DNA of 64,000 nucleotides from Pohlia nutans (GCA_022496805.1 CM040087.1:12040001-12104000), one strand, 5' to 3'. Counted from the stretch's first letter, positions 12,901-23,865 are shown. Translations and numbers: made by a program. Notes: a model not told the origin generated them from the sequence alone.

Positions 12901-15665
12901 CGACGGCAATGAATTAAAAAACTCTCTCTCCTTCAAAAATAGAATAGAATCCACACGTCACCTGAAAAGGAGATCAAAAGCATGTAGAACAGATAAGATG
13001 AGAAAAGTATGGTACTCCCTCCGTCCCAAAGTTATTGTCATGTTTGAAAGTGCTTTTTTAAGTAGGTCAAAAAAATACTTCCTTGTAGCTAATTTTATTT
13101 AGGTTGCAATGAACACATGCAATGTTCTTCAATCATTCTAGTGACATAATTTGGAACCTTTTTTAATCATGTTTCTTACAATATGATCAATGAAATTGGC
13201 TCAAAGAAATACCAAGCAAACAAGTTGGACAATAAATTTGGGACGGAGGGAGTAATGACAAATGAAAACAAGAGCTAATGATCCCAGTGGCGTTTATTTG
13301 CTTACCTGATGGCAATCTCCTTCAAGTCGCTTTCCACCGAGAAGGTTGAAGGATCGAGATAAGCGACGAAGAATGTCATGATGATGTCAATCAAGAAGAA
13401 AAAGTTGACGACGTTGTCAATGATCAAAAGAACAAGTCCAGGACGTTGCACAAACCCAAACTCAAACGGCGACACCCATGCCGAGTAGAATACCAACACC
13501 ACCAGCCAGTACTGCCAATACCTGTCCTCACAAAACAACAATGTGCTTAGAATGGCCCCCCACAACAAATCATTAAAAGACCAAGGATTCATTCATGGTT
13601 TTAAAGTGAAAACTTCAATCGATCATATTGTGAAAAATTGTGACCAAATTTTACATCACCAGAATCAGTGAAGAACATTGCATATGAACAAAAAAAACTC
13701 TACTTAGGATCTACTCAAATCCGTTAAAAAAATAGGACGTCCATCTTGGTCCTTAGAACTCATGTTGTCCCATTGTTCAAATGAACAGCATGATTGTATC
13801 ACTGGCCTCATCACTGGCACAGATTGTAGAAGCTTCCAACAAGGTAACAATTTCCCCCAATCAGGGGACCTTGATGAGATTTTTCTAATGAGGATCCAGA
13901 CTTTTGCTAAATTCAATGTTGGAACAGCTTGACTAATGAAAAACAAGGTCATACTTTACCTCAAGCCAAGGGAAAATTGATGAGAACGAAACTCAGGGTT
14001 CAAAAGCTGCCATATGCTCATCTAAACCCAAACCCTAATAGCAGGCAAGTGAAGAAGTCACCGAAGCTATACAATCTTACAGATGAATTTGATCATGATG
14101 CCACTAACATATTCCTAAAGGATCAAGGATTCATCAAATTCAAACGATCATCTTTTTTTAAATATAACTCAGATGGGACCAATTTTTATATCACTGGAAT
14201 CGGTGAAGAACATTGCATCTATTGGTCAAGAAACAAACAAATTTGAACAAAAAGAACTCCACATAGTATCTACTCAAAAATGCTAAATAAAAACATGTGG
14301 CCGAATTTTGACTCCTTGGTCCTTTAGGGGTTAAAAAGGCGAAATAGAGTAAACCTGGATCATGATGCCAATAACATATTCCTAAAGGATCAAGGATTCA
14401 CCAAATTCAATCGATCATCTTTTTTTAAATATAACTCAGATGGGACCAATTTTTATATCACTGGAATCGGTGAAGAACATTGCATCTATTGGTCAAGAAA
14501 CAAAGAAATTTGAACAAAAAAAACTCCACATAGTATCTACTCAAAAATGCTAAATAAAAAACATGTGGCCGAATTTTGACTTCTTGGTCCTTTAGGGGTT
14601 AAAAACGTTCAAAAAGGCGAAATAGAGTAAACCTAGAACAGGTACAATTCCAACGAAGAAATCGTATGTATTGTTTCATATGCTCCAAACGAAAACGCTC
14701 AAACTATTGCCGAGGAGAAGAACATTGCATCTATTGGTCAAGAAAGAAAGAAGTTTGAACAAAAAGAACTCCACATAGGATATACTCAAAATTGCTAAAT
14801 AAAAAACATGTGGCCGAATTTTGACTACTTGGTCCTTTAGGGGTTAAAGGCGAAATAGAGTAAACAATTCCAACGAAGAAATCATATGTATCGTTTCATA
14901 TGCTGCAAACGTAAACGCTCAAACTATTGCCGAGGAGAAGAACATTGCATCTATAGGTCAAGAAAGAAAGAAATTTGAACAAAAAGAACTCCACATAGGA
15001 TCTCCTCAAAATTGCTAAATAAAAACATGTGGCCGAATTTTGACTCCTTGGTCCTATAGGGGTTAAAGGCGACATAGAGTAAACAATTCCAACGAAGAAA
15101 TCATATGTATTGTTTCATATGCTGCAAAATTAAACGCTCAAACTATTGCCGAGGAGAAAGGGTAGAGGCACCTGTATCGCTTGTTGATCATCTTTTTTTA
15201 AATATAACTCAGATGGGACCAATTTTTATATCACTGGAATCGGTGAAGAACATTGCATCTATTGGTCAAGAAACAAATTTGAACAAAAAGAACTCCACAT
15301 AGGATCTACTCAAAATTGCTAAATAAAACATGCGGCCGAATTTTGACTCCTTGGTCCTTTAGGGGGTTAAAGGCGATATAGAGTAAACAATTCCAACGAA
15401 GAAATCATATGTATTGTTTCATATGCTGCAAACGAAAACGCTCAAACTATTGCCGAGGAGAAAGGCACCTGTAACGCTTGTTGTAGGGGTGAATGATGTA
15501 TTTGTTGGAGAGGACGTTTTTGTTGCTCTGGTTGGAGCCCAGAGCCGGCAACATGCCGCTGCTGTACGTGGAGCTGAAGATGCTGGGCGCCGAGCCCTTG
15601 CGCATCTTGTTGCGCTTCACCAGCCCCACGGCCTCCAGCACCCGCTTCCCCAACCCCCTCGCCAT
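3870..15665 (-). CDS. AKT: AKT-type Shaker K+ channel (ankyrin and KHA domains)
   Basis: Voltage-gated K+ channel of the plasma membrane. Fifteen minus-strand exons: 15469-15665, 13306-13521, 12738-12896, 12002-12059, 11520-11843, 9668-9907, 9449-9547, 9090-9128, 8745-8930, 8431-8625, 7664-7739, 6937-7123, 6114-6405, 4937-5270, 3870-4204. All junctions are GT-AG and the frame stays open for 978 codons plus stop. S1-S4 span about residues 67-190, with S4 reading [16 protein letters not shown]. The pore filter TVGYGD is at about 269-274. A cyclic-nucleotide-binding-like domain (about 320-506), ankyrin repeats (about 530-690) and a KHA domain with LPKSIQELL (about 845-915) follow. Arabidopsis AKT1 is about 857 residues. 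An in-frame ATG at 15707 would add 14 residues. The last about 27 residues derive from a MITE. Most introns contain TTAA MITEs. Domain order cannot separate inward from outward or weakly rectifying types. Confidence 0.9.
4508..4730. mobile_element. Stowaway MITE, 223 bp
   Basis: TA target duplication and near-perfect terminal inverted repeats CTCCCTCTGTTCGGAAAT / ATTTCCGGACAGAGGGAG. CTCCCTCYGT is the hallmark of plant Stowaway (Tc1/mariner-related) MITEs. It lies in the intron between the last two exons of the potassium channel gene. Confidence 0.9.
5600..5923. mobile_element. TA-type MITE, family G, copy 1
   Basis: Flanked by TA, with inverted ends CCGTACGTGGAAGGCAGGG / CCCTGCCTTCCACGTACGG. 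The interior is AT-rich. A second copy with the same termini and interior lies at 42344-42621. It is inside an intron of the potassium channel gene. A TA target with a palindromic body suggests a Tc1/mariner-derived MITE. Confidence 0.8.
6497..6686. mobile_element. TTAA MITE family A copy (intron of K+ channel)
   Basis: Family A has termini CCCCTAAAGGACCAAG and TTAA duplications. This copy starts CCCCTACAGGACCAAG after TTAA and ends CTTGGTCCTTTGTGGG before TTAA. The interior carries the family landmark ATGCAATGTTCTTCACTGATTC. Another copy follows within 20 bp. Confidence 0.8.
6705..6903. mobile_element. TTAA MITE family A copy
   Basis: It begins CCCCTAAAGGACCAAGAAG after a degenerate TGAA, ends CTTGGTCCTTCACGGG before TTAA, and has the family A interior. 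It is in the same orientation as the copy at 6497-6686, so the two form a near-tandem pair about 30 bp from the ankyrin-encoding exon that ends at 6937. Confidence 0.8.
7175..7404. mobile_element. TTAA MITE family A copy, opposite orientation
   Basis: It starts with a degenerate AACCTCGAAGGACCAAGG and ends CTTGGTCCTTTAGGGG followed by TTAA. Inverted relative to 6497-6903. The TTAA at its right end is shared with a decayed neighbouring copy. Confidence 0.8.
7409..7594. mobile_element. decayed TTAA MITE family A copy
   Basis: It abuts the copy at 7175-7404 through a shared TTAA and keeps the family interior (CAACATATGCAATGTTCTTCA, then ACAATATGATCAATTG-like sequence with changes), but both termini are eroded. 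Confidence 0.6.
8195..8419. mobile_element. TTAA MITE family A copy abutting a splice donor
   Basis: It begins CCCCTAAAAGACCAAG after a degenerate TTAG and ends CTTGGTCCTTTAGGGG before TTAG. Its right end is only about 11 bp from the end of the ankyrin-domain exon (8431, minus strand), so the element starts immediately inside the intron. Confidence 0.8.
9210..9248 (-). other. duplicated alternative 39-nt exon of K+ channel
   Basis: This is a second copy of the 39-nt exon at 9090-9128, duplicated with part of its flanks. It has the same GATTGCAG acceptor context and length and is open in the same phase. It encodes [13 protein letters not shown] where the other copy encodes [13 protein letters not shown]. 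Its downstream boundary is GC rather than GT, so it could splice only as a GC-AG exon or not at all. Either copy, or both, would keep the frame. Confidence 0.6.
9955..11449. repeat. tandem repeat of about 220-230 bp units with family A MITE sequence
   Basis: Three units start near 9955, 10171 and 10402 (each with AGAATGCAACAAACTAGTC and AATTCACCACATGAAGTGAG). Each unit carries a family A-like segment beginning TTAACCCCTAAA. The third unit is split at its TTAA by the 803-bp element at 10478-11280 and resumes at 11281, ending GGTCCTTTAGGGGTTAA near 11449. Located in the potassium channel intron between 9907 and 11520. Confidence 0.75.
10478..11280. mobile_element. 803-bp TTAA element, family B, copy 1
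   Basis: Flanked by TTAA. The terminal inverted repeat is CCCTTTAGTGCCTAG. The copy at 45269-46071 has exactly the same length, lies in the opposite orientation and looks nearly identical by eye, including an identical 78-codon open frame. The frames have no recognisable transposase motif, so it is probably a non-autonomous piggyBac-type element that moved recently. Confidence 0.9.
12136..12610. mobile_element. TTAA MITE family A copy with internal insertion
   Basis: The left part (from about 12140, GAAGGACCAAGGATTCATGG) and the right part (about 12450-12600, GAAGAACACTGTACGTGTTGG, then AACACGAGGCCCAATTTGG) are two halves of one family A element. They are separated by about 220 bp of unrelated sequence (roughly 12225-12445). 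In a potassium channel intron. Confidence 0.65.
13014..13252. mobile_element. Stowaway MITE containing family A-like interior
   Basis: TA target duplication and termini CTCCCTCCGTCCCAAA / TTTGGGACGGAGGGAG, the plant Stowaway signature. Unexpectedly its centre (about 13105-13200) resembles the interior of the TTAA MITE family A (ACACATGCAATGTTCTTCA, then ACAATATGATCAATG). Confidence 0.85.
13567..13757. mobile_element. TTAA MITE family A copy, eroded
   Basis: It contains AAAAGACCAAGGATTC at the left, the GAAGAACATTGCATATG landmark in the middle and CATCTTGGTCCTTAG at the right. Both TTAA sites are eroded. It lies next to the exon encoding S1-S3 of the potassium channel. Confidence 0.65.
14090..15468. 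repeat. tandem array of family A MITE units in K+ channel intron 1
   Basis: About five units repeat a family A MITE or part of it (ends GGTCCTTTAGGGGTTAA near 14332, 14601, 14846, 15066 and 15368). Each is followed by GCGAAATAGAGTAAAC and the block ATGTATTGTTTCATATGCT. The unit includes sequence bordering exon 1: CACCTGTATCGCTTG at 15169 mimics the exon 1 donor region CACCTGTAACGCTTG at 15466. The array therefore grew by duplicating the intron start together with the MITE. Confidence 0.75.
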
Positions 15666-15707
15666 TGCCAAGACCCCTACGCACCGATCACTGAAGCTTC
15701 CAGCCAT

Positions 15708-16557
15708 CCCGTGCCCTAATTGACATCCAGACAGCAGAGCCGAAGAAGAAAAAGAAGACCATGATTTGCACACAGGAACCACGATGTTCAGCCAAGGTCC
15801 TGCTCTTATCCAGGGCCTCCCCTGTTGCAATCAGCACCAAGTTTGATTCCCCAGTATAGAATATATTATGTGAATTGTTCAAACTGGAGGGACCCAAGAT
15901 TCAAGAATCTCCAATCCATGAAATCAGGGCAAGGGAAAAGCTCCTGCAACTGAGCGCGTCACACGAAAGATTCAGGGAGAGGAAATAGTCAGTATCTATC
16001 CCTAGAGTTCGAGAAGAAGATGGAAGGTAATAGTAAGTATACGAATTGAGCAAATGAAGGGAAAACGCCGGATGCTGACAAAAGCCAGCCAGCGTTTATT
16101 CTCTTGATTCTCGTTTCGAATAATCAAAAGAAATCATGAGCCTCACTGGAGCAGAGGTGGGCACTCTCCGGCTACTGTGTAAGCTGTGAGTGCGAGTGAG
16201 AAAGCCAATGCAGGAGGTGCTGTCGGCCGATTTACGTGCAAAGTTGTACAGTTGTTGCAATCCCAGAGTGATGTGGAATCGGAATGTGACAGGAATGATG
16301 TGGGAGCTTGTGAAGGAGTTCTATGGGAGTGGAGAAAGTGGCAGCTATGGCGTGCGTGGATTCCGGAGTTTCTGATTGTGGGCATTCACGGCAGAGGCGC
16401 TTTCCCGCAACTGAAGTTCCCAAAACAAAAGAGATAACTAACTCCAGTCAGCCCGGCGTTGAAGGCTTTTCGTTTGACGGAGGACCCACGTCACATCCTT
16501 GAGAGAAGAGTCCGCGTCCAGAAACTGGATTAACCCTTGTGAAGGCCCATTCACATA
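15708..16557. other. upstream region of K+ channel gene, no gene seen
   Basis: This probably holds the 5' untranslated region and promoter of the potassium channel gene. The frame of exon 1 stays open to an ATG at 15830, but that stretch has no domain similarity. Open frames at 16143-16437 on both strands have no recognisable content. Confidence 0.4.
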
Positions 16558-16840
16558 AGGTAGAGACACCCATAACCGACAGGTGACCAATAACCGATAT
16601 ATCCTAATTCCTAGATTGTGAAAGAACAGATGTACCTCATTTGTATATGTCGGTTATGGGTTCTAAAGTACTTTTCACTTTGAAAAATTATACAAATTTC
16701 AATATTGGGAGATAATTCATGGAAAAATGCTCATTCTTCGTGAACCTTATTTTCCTACGAACGAAAATTATCTCCTTATCGATAACCCAAGTTTTGATAT
16801 GCTGAAATGCTTAAGTTGTCGGTTATAGGTGTCTGTACCT
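16558..16840. mobile_element. TA-type MITE, 283 bp
   Basis: TA duplication at both ends and inverted termini AGGTAGAGACACCCATAACC / GGTTATAGGTGTCTGTACCT. The interior is AT-rich. A Tc1/mariner-like MITE is the best guess from the TA target. Confidence 0.75.
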
Positions 16841-17689
16841 TATAGCAGAGCTTCAGCATCCATGCGTGCGTTAGGTAACTTTGAGGGAATCTGCTGGGAA
16901 ACAAGAAATATAAAATATGAAATGAGAAATTACTCGAACGCATGACAACGCAACGCATGGAGGAACGCAACGCAAAAAAGGAGCATGGCCCAACTTGCGG
17001 TAGTGAATTGTAGTTGCACAGTAGTTGCAGCAAGAAAAGACAAGGCTTTCAATATTTTTTTGTTTTTGGGTTTTACCTTCCTCCATTTCGGGAACGCGAA
17101 CGCAAGTGCGCCAGAGGCTTGGTGTGAATGGGCCATGAGCAAGCGAGGACATATGTGTCCCTATGCTTTGATATTGAATTTGATGTACATTTGTTGTATT
17201 ACTTCATAAGTTAGTTTGCAAAAAATCTGCAAAAAATCATGGCCATCAAAAACCCTCATAGGCATCACTTCTGCAAATTTTCCAAAATTGAAATCATAAA
17301 AATAATCCTTTTATTAATTCAACCACTTCCTTTGTATCTCAACCGTATCCAGAAGATGAAAACCTTACAGGGGTTAAAAGCCTTGTAACTTTCTCATATA
17401 ACCTCGGATGACTTTCATCCAAGTCATCTTTGTAAGTCTATTAAATTCTTTTATCAATTACAATAAATCTCTTATGATAGGGAGCTGTTGATAATATTGA
17501 AGAGGCCTCCAACTATTAGTATTTCAAAAAATCTGGGTAGATTTAGGGGTTTAGGGTTTAGGGGTTTATAGCATTTAGTTTAGAGTTTAGGAAAGCTTGA
17601 AAGAGAGGACAACTAGCCATTAAGGTTGGAAATGAAGACCCAAACAAAATTGTATTAATAGAGTGATGCATATTAGTAATTATATTGAA

Positions 17690-18042
17690 AGGCACCACGG
17701 GCCTTGGCTTGGTGGTTGGGGCTCATGGCCCCCAATGAGGAGGTTGTGGGTTCTATTCCCCATGCCGGCGTGGTGCTCACCACCATAGTCCACCCAACGA
17801 AGAACCTTGTTGTATGGGTACCTCAAAGCCCTTTGAGAAGATACCATGTCCGGTATCTTCAAGGCACTAGTGGCTAGCTAGGTAGTAGCATAGTGTGTCA
17901 CTATAGTGTCCATCCTCGAAAGGGGAGAGTAGTATTGTTCCAATTTCTCCTTGTCCGGTGGGCATCGGGTCATTGGCATTATGAACGGACACTTCATTCA
18001 CATCGGCCCCTTGCTAAAAAGGGATTGGAGTTTCTATAAATA
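17690..18042 (+). mobile_element. tRNA-derived SINE, full length, with target duplication
   Basis: The head is tRNA-like, with an A-box-like TTGGCTTGGTGGTTGG followed by a B-box-like TGGGTTCTATTCC at the usual spacing. These are internal RNA polymerase III promoter elements. The body ends TTGCTAAAAAGGGATTGGAG and a short AT-rich tail. Both sides carry the identical 13-bp sequence TAATTATATTGAA (17677-17689 and 18043-18055). A 3' fragment of the same family is at about 23866-23975. Confidence 0.88.
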
Positions 18043-18109
18043 TAATTATATTGAACTATTCATTCATGAGATCAATACCTTGTAACATAACAGAAATTGT
18101 ATTAACCCT

Positions 18110-18566
18110 TGAAGGACTAAGAATTCATCATTTTAAAATGACAAATTCAATTAATCATATTGTTTAATATTTAATTCAAGTGAGACCAAATTTTGTATCA
18201 CTAGAATCAATGAAGAATATTGCATATGACGGTCAAGAAACAAAAGAAACTGAAAAAAAGAAGTCCACCTACTCAAAACTGCTAAAAAAAAATACGAGGC
18301 CTTATTTGAACTTCTTGGTTAGCACTGTAGCACTGCGGCACTGCTGAACTTCAGCTGCCCCAACCTCAAAACTTGTTCAATTTGATAACTTTGATTGCTT
18401 ACCAACGATTCCACAATCTCTCAAATGAGGCGAAAATTTGGAATGTAGATTGCTTTTTCAGTAGCTTTCCAACGCACCAATCCTCGCTTGATTTGGTGAG
18501 AAAAACTACTTTTTTCTCAAATATTCCTTTCTGAAAAGGCCCATGGGGCTTTTTTGACGTATGTAT
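18110..18566. repeat. truncated family A MITE joined to family E repeat
   Basis: 18110-18320 is a family A MITE (GAAGGACTAAGAATTCATC, then GAATATTGCATATGACGG, then GAACTTCTTGG). At about 18325 it switches to a sequence that is an inverted copy of 37000-37260 (shared blocks such as CAACCTCAAAACTTGTTCAA and GGCCCATGGGGCTT), apparently by insertion or recombination. Confidence 0.6.
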
Positions 18567-19427
18567 AGGTTAAGGTATAGCTACCTGAGGGTCTTCTACA
18601 GCCCATTTCTCTCTAATGTCAAGGAGATTGGGGCCACGTCGAAAGCTCATGCAAAACCTGGGGCAGATACTCCACCCCTCTTTCATAAAAGTTCTCACAG
18701 CCGTTCTCTATGGATGCTCAGTCCAAACCAGCCAATGAGACTGTGACGCCGAGGATTCTAACACGTGGCCGATTCTCGAACGTGTCAGCTTCCAGCGTGG
18801 ATGTACAGGAGCCAAGTGGCAGGAAGGGCTGGCTCCTTTGAATGATCCAACGCTCTGAGCAATCTGCCTCTCTGGCAGCACCCTCACCCCTTCACAAGCG
18901 TGCTTGTGGAATCCTTCTTTCTCATGATCGAGATCCCAAAAGAAAACATTAGTGGAGCTTGAAGTTCCTGTGAGTGCCGCTGGATTTGCAAATCATTCAA
19001 CTCGGAGATCCACAGACGTGTGAGGGAGGTCGTAACAGGTACATGATCATTCGATCGCCATTCAATTTCATTTCTTGAAAGGGCAACGCAGGAAAAAACC
19101 CAGATCGATCGACTCTACATGTAGAGTTTCTTGTGAATAAAGTGTGTCAATTCATTACCTTGTGAAATCAATAATTCTGAGAATTGCATTGTTAGGATGC
19201 CGTTTAGATGTCTGGGTTAAACGGCAGGCGTTGCACTACTTTGGATTGCCAACAGGTTTTTCCAGAGATGGAAGCTGTTGTATTGGATTAGCACTTTTAC
19301 GCTAAGGATTGTAAGGTTTTGTTGACGGTTGGATTCAGAAAACTGGGGTTCGTTTCAATTTTAAAGGAAAGTTGATGATTGTTGTGGCATGATGGATATC
19401 GTACCTGCAGCATAAATTGATTTCGAT

Positions 19428-22400
19428 ATGGAGGAATCCGCTCAAAAATCGACTTGGGATGTGGATACGAAGGAGACAACACAGACGCCTCCGTTTGAAG
19501 TTGCGATTGTGATCGATGCGAAAGAAACTGAAAACAAACGAGAGGTAAGTACTCATTCATCAAAGTGCAATTAAATAGCCTGTTATTAACGCTGTGAAAG
19601 ATGAAGGTCCACCTGAGGATCAAATTTTGAGCTTTTTGATGATCTTCGATGCCATGGACGCAGGAGGTTGGAGACGACCCTGTCAGGCACCTGTATACAG
19701 CGTTATCGAATGCGGGCTTAGTTGTTGAGAGAGAGGAGAGCGCAAACAACTTGGTATTCCTCAAGGTAATGAAAGGAACTCAGCTTGAAGCTATATTGGG
19801 AGTCGTCAGGGTCGCTGAACTCAGATTCTTCCCTCTACGGTAGACATCATAAGAGAGGACATGCGTGTGTGGTGTGGCAGGTTGCAGCGCCCCTGGAAGT
19901 CATTGGGCGGGCAGCAGAGAAATTGAGGCTCAGGAAACCTACGAATGTAGGTATGGGAAAATTCGATCAGCCTGCTCAGCTAACTATGTGTCACAAGTTT
20001 ATGCTGAGTGCCATAAGGACATTGGATTGATCAATGCTGAGGTTATTCGGGCGACTGGCTTCATCATTTCATCATTCTGTGCATAAAGAATCATACCTTT
20101 AGGATATAGGCTGGGACTTACAGTGTGCACGCAGGACTGGATGTGGTCTTCGATTGGGAGCGTCGGGATTCATTCTGTCGACAGCCTTTGGGCAATGCTC
20201 TTTTCAGCTGGACGGAACGCTATCAGTGCCTCACCACCATCATCAATTCCGTGTCTGGCACGGGCAACACTTCGGAGTCATCACTGGTGAAGAAATTGCA
20301 AGACGAGGGGGTCATCAAGGAAATCATGCCACTTCATCGTAATTTAACCTCCCTTGCCAATCCTTCCTTTTGGTGGCACTCTGTTTTGATTCCCTGTTTT
20401 TCCACATCAGTAGTGCCATCCAGTCTCATTTGATGGCTCTTTTTTTGACTTGCAGAAGAGCAGCAACGAAAATGGCTGCTGGAGCACTGGGCGTTGAGGT
20501 GGATGGACCTTACTCATCAGCCCCTTGATGCCATCTATGCATACTTCGGTGCCAAGGTAAATAAATTACAAAACCTTCCACGTTGTATGTAATGGAGTTC
20601 AGTCAATTTTTTTTCATGATTATGCATATTATGCGACGAGTAAGATGAACGGTTTGGTTGGACTTACTTGGCTTGAGACGTTGTTCCTGCAGGTGGCTAT
20701 CTACTTCGCCTTCTTGGGCATGTACACACAGTGGCTTATTTTCCCGGCCGCTCTGGGAATCATACTGAACGCAACAGACCAGGGGTTAGTCGCTGAAATC
20801 GCAATCAAATAATAAAACTAATTCGAACATTCAATACTAAGAATTCCAAATCATCTCATCACCTAAGAAGTGAGCTAAGAAATTATGTGATTTCAGATTA
20901 AGAAAGAATTGGGGCATTTAACTGATGCAGATTTGGGCGCGTCTTGAAGAAAGACGCTGATGAGTTTCTTATGCTGTAAGATAGAATCCAGAAGAGGAAC
21001 TATTTGGTGATGTAAGACGCTGGAGTCTTGTAATTAATTTTATTTTCTTGCAATGCATTGAATCAAACCAATTAATCCATACAAGAAGTAAATTAAAATT
21101 CACTGTGAGTGCGAGACTCAAAGCACAGGGTTGTGGAATTTTGTTGGATATTACTTTTTGAAAGACGATGCACCGTCTGGAATGCATGCGGAATGGATTA
21201 GTCTTATTGACGTTACCTGGTCTGGAACAGAGCAATGGAGCCAGCTGTGCCTCCAATTTACGCCATGATCGTCGTCGTCTGGGCAGTAGTGTTTCTCCAG
21301 TTTTGGCGGCGTCGGAATGCAAGTCTCCAGAACAAGTAAGCCCCTCTTGAGCATTGAGTGACTGCAGCAGCTCCTGGCACGTTGCAACAGTGTTGTTAGG
21401 AGGAGATTTTGACATACTAGAATTCGCTTCAATTTGCTGACTCTGGGATTGGGAATTACCTGGTGAAGTTGGGGGATGAGTTATGAAAGTGAGGAGATGC
21501 AGACAATCAAAGCACTGACGAGAGAGCAGCAAGGAGCGCTTCTCCGGGGAGCGGCACAGCAAGAGGAGGTGTATGGAGCAAACGTCTCGGATTACGAGGC
21601 CAAGGTCCTGGGAAGAGAAGAATGGTTGTCTCGTATCCGCAGCGTCAAAAACAACATGATCGCTGTCACCTGCATTTTGTGTGTTCAGTTGCCCTTCGAG
21701 CTCCTGTACGCTCATCTCAACAAATTTGCTCCCAACGACATCATCAAGTAATGAAGCTTCTTCGTGAACATTGTTTCGATTGCATTTGAATTCCTTTCAT
21801 TTGACAGAAATTTATAATTCCTTGCTAATATAATGATTATGATTCTATAAAATTCTTAGGTATATCCTCACTGGAGTTTACATTCTGGCAATCCAGTACC
21901 TCACAAAGGTCGGTGGCCAAGTAGCCTTAGCATTGACGAAGTCGCAACAGTTGGCCAACAAGGAGGCCGCAGCTAACAGCATGATTTACAAGGTGCCTCT
22001 TCAGATCATTCATGTGTTAGTAGTATCGTCCAAGACCGGCGTTGTTTCGATGCGTCTCAGATTCAATGCAACCTCAGGTTTCCGCAGTAACTAACAACTC
22101 CTCTATGGATTTATAGGTGTTCGGTGTATATTTCCTGCAATCGTACATTGGCCTCTTCTATCAAGCCCTCCTCTACAAAGATTTCAATACTCTGCGTTCG
22201 ATGTTGGCTCAACGCCTCATCGTTTCTCAGGTATGCCACTCTAAATAATCATATGAGCATGACAAGATTCATGTTTCTCTGTGACTCCTGATTGATTTTC
22301 TTTCATCTGATATGGCTAAGATCCGCATACTGATGCATCTTTCCTTCAAACTGGAAAAAAAATAATTGCAGTTGATGAGCAACGTGATGGAGAACGTAAT

Positions 22401-23830
22401 GCCGTATGCGACATATCGGTGGGCGGAGTACAAGGCAAAGAAAGCGAAAGAAGAAATCAAAAGGAACACGGGAGAGAAGGCACCTGAGATCCGTGCGTCC
22501 TACGTTGAGAAGGAATACATGACACCTAAATACGAAGCCAGTATTGGAAGCGACTTTGAAGACGGCCTATTCGATGGTGTTCTTCATCACTTTCACTTTC
22601 TATAAAAGTTACATTTCACATCTCAGGATTCCAAACAAAGAGAGAGAAAAAAAACACGCACACACAAACAAACAAAAAACAAAACTAGATACTTACCTCA
22701 TTGGCGTGTCCGAATGCAGATTTCTTGGAGATTGCCGTGCAATTCGGCATGGTGACCATGTTTGCGAGCGCCTATCCGCTTGTTGCTGCCTTCGCCATTC
22801 TCGTACGCATCCTCTCTCCTCTCCTTTCACTATACAGACTTTGGACACAGATCCCGTTCATTCTGTACATCATTTTATTTCCCGACACTCTGTTTTCTTC
22901 GTCATTCAGACTACTCTGTCTGTGCAGAACAACCTAGTGGAGATTCGGTCCGACTCGCTGAAGCTCCTTGTGTCAATGCGACGACCAGCCCCGAGACAAG
23001 CAGCCTCCATCGGAGCGTGGCTTTCCATTTTCCAAGTTCGTCCTAACGACTCTTAGCTCCATGACACAACAAAAAAATCCAGTAAAAAGTCAAATCATCA
23101 AGAACATCAAGATTTCATTTATATCAAGTTTCAAAAATTCATTGCACAACAATTCTTCATATTTCAAATAAACAGACGAAACGAACCAATACTAATTCCG
23201 TCGTGTTATGCACGGCGTCAGTAAAAATTCTCCAAATCATCAAGAATTCATTACCTGTAGAAGAGTTTCAAGAATTCATTCACAAAAATTCTTCAGACTG
23301 CAAACAAACAGACGAAACGAACCAGTACTAATTCCGTCGCGTTGCAGAATCTCGGCGTGGTAGCAATCGTCACCAACTGCGCATTGCTGGTCTGCTTGTA
23401 CGACGACGCGGGACGGTGGAAGCTCGAGCCGGGCCTGGCCGCCATTCTTCTGCTGGAGCACTTGCTGCTGCTGGCCAAATTCGGATTCTCGTGGTTTGTC
23501 TCCGAGGTAAGCTGCAAATGAAAACCTAGTAGTTCTGCGCAATCAATCTTGCTCCGAACGAAAATGAAAGAATGGCGCTACATAACTATCTCTAATTTAC
23601 ATGGATCATAGGTAACGACCTCCATACACTCACTGCGATCGATAACTTTAATTGTTTTTACGCGACAAGCCACATGTGGAATTTTGTGACAGGAGCCGGC
23701 ATGGATCAAAGCTCGCCGCATCAAGAAGGCGTACATCCAAGACCATGTGTCGCATCGCCTGCTTGGAATGCTGGAGGACGACACGCAGAAGGAGGTTCTG
23801 CTTGATGCAAGTAACCCTTTCCAAGAGTAG
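19428..23830 (+). CDS. anoctamin-like (TMEM16) membrane protein
   Basis: Anoctamins are polytopic membrane proteins that act as Ca2+-activated anion channels or lipid scramblases in animals and as ER-plasma-membrane tethers in yeast; the plant role is poorly defined. Fifteen exons: 19428-19544, 19664-19765, 19881-19950, 20135-20338, 20456-20556, 20693-20784, 21231-21335, 21469-21747, 21860-21992, 22117-22230, 22372-22576, 22720-22802, 22928-23035, 23348-23506, 23693-23830. The spliced frame is open for 669 codons, close to the single Arabidopsis anoctamin-like protein (At1g73020, about 665). Family blocks include [13 protein letters not shown] and FSWTERYQC in the cytosolic N-terminus, a [13 protein letters not shown] helix end, [20 protein letters not shown] and [13 protein letters not shown]. 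At the exon starting 21469, sites at 21481 and 21490 would also keep the frame; 21469 retains the expected Trp. It is transcribed divergently from the potassium channel gene and convergently with the amylase. Confidence 0.88.
23095..23347. repeat. tandem duplication inside an anoctamin intron
   Basis: Two units of roughly 120 bp share CAGACGAAACGAACCA and CTAATTCCGTCG blocks (about 23095-23217 and 23232-23347). The second unit contains the functional 3' splice site GCGTTGCAG. The first has GTGTTATGC, so it lacks the AG. Confidence 0.65.
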
Positions 23831-23865
23831 AGCACTCATCTGCATCACATGTTGTGAAAAAGATC

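Noticed and set aside
17690..17765. A functional tRNA gene
   Set aside because: The A- and B-box-like motifs are present, but the sequence continues as a 353-bp unit with its own tail and a target duplication, so it is the head of a SINE. The acceptor stem is also not convincing.
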